Source: Clostridiales bacterium
Lineage (GTDB): Bacteria > Bacillota > Clostridia > Christensenellales > Aristaeellaceae
Length of the DNA: 64,000 bases
Direction of reading: 5' to 3'
NCBI GenBank assembly: GCA_016930575.1
Contig: JAFGGL010000006.1
Span: 1-64,000, forward strand
Part shown: one piece after another, positions 59,861-64,000 of the stretch
Layout of the letters: every line of letters starts with the position of its first letter
Position numbering within the stretch: the first letter of the stretch is position 1
The notes under the pieces: model-generated
Seen by the model: only the letters and a program-made list of their open reading frames with translations
Told to the model about the DNA's origin: nothing
Databases searched by the model: none
Translations under genes and position numbers: made by a program

Positions 59861-60235
59861 ATGCAGATACTCAAGTCATCCGAAGACTACTTGGAGACCA
59901 TGCTGATGCTGAAGATCCAGCACGGATACATCCGCTCCATCGACATCGCAAACGAACTCGGTGTGACCAAGCCGAGCGTCAGCTACGCCACAAAACGGCT
60001 CAGGGAAAACGGCTATATCATCATGGATAAAGACGGTCTGATCACGATCACCGGCAAGGGGCTTCGGATCGCCGAGAGCATGTATGAACGCCACAAGACG
60101 CTGTCCAAATTCCTGATTCGTCTCGGGGTCGACCCAAAGATCGCACAGGAGGACGCCTGCAAGATCGAGCATGACATCTCCGAAGAAACCTTCCGGGCGC
60201 TGCGCAGCCATATTGACAATCATTTAGGGTCATAA
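59861..60235 (+). CDS. DtxR/MntR-family metal-dependent transcriptional regulator
   Basis: SSEDYLETMLMLKIQHGYIRSIDIANELGVTKPSVSYATKRLRENGYI...CKIEHDISEETFRAL. Confidence 0.9.
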   Translation: MQILKSSEDYLETMLMLKIQHGYIRSIDIANELGVTKPSVSYATKRLRENGYIIMDKDGLITITGKGLRIAESMYERHKTLSKFLIRLGVDPKIAQEDACKIEHDISEETFRALRSHIDNHLGS

Positions 60236-60272
60236 TATGATAGCGTTAAGCCTGTAGAAGGAGGACGCTCGA

Positions 60273-61616
60273 ATGAAACTGAATATCAAACGTACGATCC
60301 TGGTCGGATTTGCGTTTATGTCGATCAGCGCGTTCTGGCAGCTGTACGACAACGTGGTCCCGCTGATCCTGAAAAACACCTTCGCAATGAAAGACGGCGC
60401 GGCGGGCATCATCATGGCGCTTGACAATGTTCTGGCGCTGTTTTTGCTTCCGTTTTTCGGTATGCTGTCGGACAAGACCAAAACGAAGTTCGGCAGGCGC
60501 ACACCCTATATCGTGCTGGGGACGCTGACGGCCGTGGTGCTGATGAACCTGTTGCCGTTTGCGGACAAGACCAACAATTTCGTGCTGTTCATCGTGGCGC
60601 TTGCCCTCCTGCTCATCGCCATGGGCACCTACCGCTCGCCCGCCGTCGCACTGATGCCGGACGTCACGGTAAAGCCTCTGCGCTCCAAGGGCAACGCCGT
60701 CATCAACCTGATGGGCGCGGTCGGCGCGATCTTCACGCTGGTGGTGACCATGTTCCTCGTGGGCACGCGGAATGTGGAACAGGCGGACGGCGCAGTCAAA
60801 ACGCTGGACGACTACACGCTGCTGTTCATCGCGGTCGCGGCGCTGATGGTCGTCGCCGTCGTCGTATTGCTTTGGAAGATCCGGGAAAACAAGCTGTCCA
60901 AAGAGGCCGCCGTATTCAACGACGCGTACGACGACGAAAACGCTTCGGAAGTGGAAGCTGCACAGGCAGCGTCCAAGCCGAAAGCAGGTATCCGCTCGCT
61001 GCCTCCGGACGTGAAACGCAGTCTGTTCCTCATCTTGTTTTCCATATTTTTCTGGTTTATGGGCTACAACGCCGTAACCACCGCATTTACCAAGTACGCC
61101 GCGCAGGAGTGGGCTTACGGCATCCAGGATGCCTCCATGTGCCTGATGGTCGCCACCGGCGCCGCCGTGCTTTTCTTTATCCCGGTGGGCCTGTTCGCGT
61201 CCAGATACGGCCGGAAGCGCACCATCCAGTTCGGCGTCATCCTGCTGGCGCTGTGCTTCGGCTCGTTCGGGTTCTATCATGCGTTCCACTTTTCGCTGTA
61301 CGTCATCTTCGCGCTGGTCGGCGTGGCGTGGGCGTCCATCAACGTCAACAGCTACCCGATGGTCGTGGAGATCTCCAAAAGCGCGGATGTCGGCCAGTTT
61401 ACGGGGTACTATTACACGTTTTCCATGGCCGCGCAGATCGTGACCCCGATTTTGTCCGGTTATCTGATGCAGTATATTGGTTACGTCGTGCTCGCGCCGT
61501 ACGCCGCGGTAATGGTGGCGATATCGCTGATCACCATCTCCATGGCAAAGCACGGCGATTCCAAGCCCATCCCGCCCAAGACCAAGCTGGAAGCCTACGA
61601 CGCGGGAGACGATTAA
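60273..61616 (+). CDS. MFS transporter (GPH/SLC45-like)
   Basis: LPFFGMLSDKTKTKFGRRTPYIVLGT; RSPAVALMPDVTVKPLRSKGNAVINLMGAVG; 12 predicted TMs. Confidence 0.82.
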   Translation: MKLNIKRTILVGFAFMSISAFWQLYDNVVPLILKNTFAMKDGAAGIIMALDNVLALFLLPFFGMLSDKTKTKFGRRTPYIVLGTLTAVVLMNLLPFADKTNNFVLFIVALALLLIAMGTYRSPAVALMPDVTVKPLRSKGNAVINLMGAVGAIFTLVVTMFLVGTRNVEQADGAVKTLDDYTLLFIAVAALMVVAVVVLLWKIRENKLSKEAAVFNDAYDDENASEVEAAQAASKPKAGIRSLPPDVKRSLFLILFSIFFWFMGYNAVTTAFTKYAAQEWAYGIQDASMCLMVATGAAVLFFIPVGLFASRYGRKRTIQFGVILLALCFGSFGFYHAFHFSLYVIFALVGVAWASINVNSYPMVVEISKSADVGQFTGYYYTFSMAAQIVTPILSGYLMQYIGYVVLAPYAAVMVAISLITISMAKHGDSKPIPPKTKLEAYDAGDD

Positions 61617-61618
61617 AA

Positions 61619-62443
61619 ATGGTGTTTGCCCTGTGGCTGCTGTTCGCGTTTGCGGTATTGCTGCTTATCTTCGCGCTGTACCTGTGGCTGATCGCGCCCG
61701 CGCGCAGGCCTTATCCCGGGAAGCTGCGCCGTGATGTGCTCTACGCGCACCGCGGCCTGCATGACGGGAACCAATCCGTGATTGAAAACAGCATGCGGGC
61801 GTTCGCGCTTGCCGCGGAACACGGATACGGCATCGAAATGGATCTGCAGTCCACGCGCGACGGGCAGGTGGTCGTCCATCATGATTTAAACACCCTGCGC
61901 GTCTGCGGCACGGACGCGGTGATCGAACAGACGGACTACGCCGATCTGCCGGCGCTGCCGGACGGCACGCCAATCCCCTTGTTTTCCGATTTCCTCAAGC
62001 TGATAGGCAGCAGGGTCCCAGTCATCATCGAGTTCAAACATCACAAGCAGTATGTGCGCACACTCCGCGCCGCGCTTGCTTTGCTCAGGGAGTATTCCGG
62101 CGAAACCTATCTGGAATCCTTTCACCCGTCCGTCGTGCGCTACCTGCGCGTACACGCGCCCGAAACGCTGCGCGGGCAGTTGTCCGCGGGGCATTTTGAT
62201 GCCGGCACCAATCCAATCGCGGCGTTCGTTCTCAAGCATCTGCTGATCGATGTGCTGTCCCGCCCGCACTTCATCGCCTATAATTTTAGAAACGACCGTT
62301 CGCTGTCGCTGAAGCTGCTCCGCATGCTGTTCCGACCCGTTCTCGTGGCGTGGACGGCGCGGAGCCAGGCCGAACTGGACGTGGCGCGTGCGCGCTACGA
62401 CGCGGTGATATTCGAAGGCTTCATTCCCGATTCATCCGAGTAA
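61619..62443 (+). CDS. Glycerophosphodiester phosphodiesterase family protein
   Basis: VLYAHRGLHDGNQSVIENSMRAFALAAEHGYGIEMDLQSTRDGQVVVHHD. Confidence 0.9.
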   Translation: MVFALWLLFAFAVLLLIFALYLWLIAPARRPYPGKLRRDVLYAHRGLHDGNQSVIENSMRAFALAAEHGYGIEMDLQSTRDGQVVVHHDLNTLRVCGTDAVIEQTDYADLPALPDGTPIPLFSDFLKLIGSRVPVIIEFKHHKQYVRTLRAALALLREYSGETYLESFHPSVVRYLRVHAPETLRGQLSAGHFDAGTNPIAAFVLKHLLIDVLSRPHFIAYNFRNDRSLSLKLLRMLFRPVLVAWTARSQAELDVARARYDAVIFEGFIPDSSE

Positions 62444-62470
62444 TTCCCTTGCCGAAAGAAGGTCTCCCCA

Positions 62471-63262
62471 TTGCAATTCTGCACCCTGTTCTCAGGCTCC
62501 AGCGGCAACTGTGCGTACCTGTCCACAGAGCGCGGCGCCGTTCTGATCGACTGCGGGATGAGCGGCAAACAGACGCTGGAAGCGCTGATGAGGGCCAAAC
62601 TGGACATCCCCTCCATCCACGCATTGCTGATTACCCACGAACATTCCGATCACACGAAAGGCGCGGGCGTGATCAGCCGCAGGCTCAACATCCCCGTATA
62701 CGCGACCGAAGGAACCTGGGAAGGCATGCATCGCGGCATTGGCGAACTGCCAAGACACAACCGCATGACAATCCGCGCCGACGAGAGCTTCTTTCTGGAC
62801 GATATCGAGGCCGTGCCTTTCCATATCCCGCACGACGCGAACGAGCCGACGGGGTTCCGTTTCTATACAGGGCGGCACAGCGTCGCTGTCGCGACCGATC
62901 TGGGACACTTTTCCAAGTTCGTCTTCCAGGCGATCGAAAGCGCCGATATCGTGCTGCTGGAAAGCAACCACGATCCGGAGATGCTCAAAAACAATCCGCG
63001 TTATCCCCAGCGCCTGAAGACCCGTATCCTCGGCCGGAAAGGCCACCTGAGCAACGGTGCGGGCGCGCAGGCGGCGGTGCAGCTATTGCAAAGCGGAACC
63101 AAACACCTGCTGCTCGGGCATCTGAGCGAGGAGAACAACACGCCCGATATCGCGTATCAGGCCGTGTCCGCCGCGCTGACGGAGGCGGGCGCCATCATCG
63201 GGGAGGATATCTCGCTGCACGTAGCCGATCGTTATCAGGTCGGGTATTTGTACCGCATTTAG
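62471..63262 (+). CDS. MBL-fold metallo-hydrolase (YycJ/WalJ-like), TTG start
   Basis: FCTLFSGSSGNCAYLSTERGAVLIDCGMS; LLITHEHSDHTKG; LLLGHLSEENNTPDIAY. Confidence 0.88.
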   Translation: MQFCTLFSGSSGNCAYLSTERGAVLIDCGMSGKQTLEALMRAKLDIPSIHALLITHEHSDHTKGAGVISRRLNIPVYATEGTWEGMHRGIGELPRHNRMTIRADESFFLDDIEAVPFHIPHDANEPTGFRFYTGRHSVAVATDLGHFSKFVFQAIESADIVLLESNHDPEMLKNNPRYPQRLKTRILGRKGHLSNGAGAQAAVQLLQSGTKHLLLGHLSEENNTPDIAYQAVSAALTEAGAIIGEDISLHVADRYQVGYLYRI

Positions 63263-63271
63263 GAGAGAACT

Positions 63272-63544
63272 ATGGAATTTCGTGTACTGGACGAAATCGT
63301 GGAGATCGAAGGCAAGGGACTGATGCTGTTTGCAGCAGCTGAGGACTGTCAGGCGATGCACGGCGGCTGCAGAATCCGCGACGTCCGCGGCAACGTGCAC
63401 GTTGTGGACAAGATCGACTGTCACGAATCCTTTGCGTCGTTGTATATAGCCGGCGGAAACGCCGACTACTTCAACCGGCTGTTCCGCGACATACTGGTGG
63501 ACGCGACTCTGTTTGTACGTTGCGATTCGGAGGATGACCGTTGA
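63272..63544 (+). CDS. Conserved hypothetical protein
   Basis: Intact ORF with RBS aggagag between walJ-like gene and rlmH. Confidence 0.55.
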   Translation: MEFRVLDEIVEIEGKGLMLFAAAEDCQAMHGGCRIRDVRGNVHVVDKIDCHESFASLYIAGGNADYFNRLFRDILVDATLFVRCDSEDDR

Positions 63545-64000
63545 TTACCGTATTATGCGTGGGAAAACTCAAAGAGCGCTATTTCCTGGACGCGCAGAAA
63601 GAGTATCTCAAGCGCCTGTCCGGGCTGATGCCATGCGGAATTGTTGAAGTTCGGGACGAATCCGAACCCAAACATCTTTCGGACGCCGCCAAAGAACAAA
63701 CGCTGCGTGCCGAAGCCGTCCGCCTATTATCGAAAATACCCGATACAGCCTATGTCATTGCGCTGTGCATAGACGCAAAGCAGCCCGCAAGCGTCGAGCT
63801 GGCAGGCAAACTGAACGATTTGTTACTGGGCGGGAAGAGCGACATCGTGTTTGTGATCGGCGGCTCGCTGGGGCTGCATCAAAGCGTGCTCGAGCGCGCG
63901 CAGGAGTGCCTGTCGATGAGCCATATGACCTTTCCGCACCAGCTTGCGCGTATCATCCTGCTGGAGCAGCTGTACCGCGCCGCCAAGATCAGCGCGGGAC
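63541..64000 (+). CDS. rlmH: 23S rRNA (pseudouridine1915-N3)-methyltransferase RlmH, truncated by window end
   Basis: TTG start; ITVLCVGKLKERYFLDAQKEYLKRL...DIVFVIGGSLGLHQSVLERA...LSMSHMTFPHQLARIILLEQLYRAAKI. Confidence 0.92.
   Translation, partial: MITVLCVGKLKERYFLDAQKEYLKRLSGLMPCGIVEVRDESEPKHLSDAAKEQTLRAEAVRLLSKIPDTAYVIALCIDAKQPASVELAGKLNDLLLGGKSDIVFVIGGSLGLHQSVLERAQECLSMSHMTFPHQLARIILLEQLYRAAKISAG

Overview
This is a 64 kb Firmicutes/Clostridia-like chromosomal window, densely coding on both strands. Inference is from gene content, Gram-positive promoters and a T-box. Housekeeping content includes adenine deaminase, RidA, NfnAB, an Opp transporter, ZnuABC with a Fur-family regulator, a minimal SufB/C-like pair, an RND pump, a DNA gyrase/topo IV pair, rpsT, a T-box-controlled aminotransferase-tyrS operon, FeoAB with a DtxR-like regulator, a WalJ-like MBL hydrolase and a truncated rlmH. 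The most notable locus is a compact three-gene minus-strand operon (34768-41597), with its own promoter just downstream of tRNA-Thr(GGT). It encodes (i) a TIR-TM protein with about 35 tandem ~31-32-aa repeats, (ii) an HD-domain protein with a C-terminal RyR (ryanodine receptor repeat) domain, and (iii) a stand-alone SLOG-like protein. This looks like an uncharacterised nucleotide-signalling or defence system. A second notable signal is a pair of dispersed ~125-nt elements (10122-10250 and 47515-47640). They share a conserved core and have covarying stems, which suggests a structured RNA family. Other points of interest are a reduced extracellular-electron-transfer-like cluster, an OppC with a ~250-aa insertion, and a short FeoB-associated ORF absent from the supplied track. 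All calls come from reading the sequence; no searches or folding programs were run.
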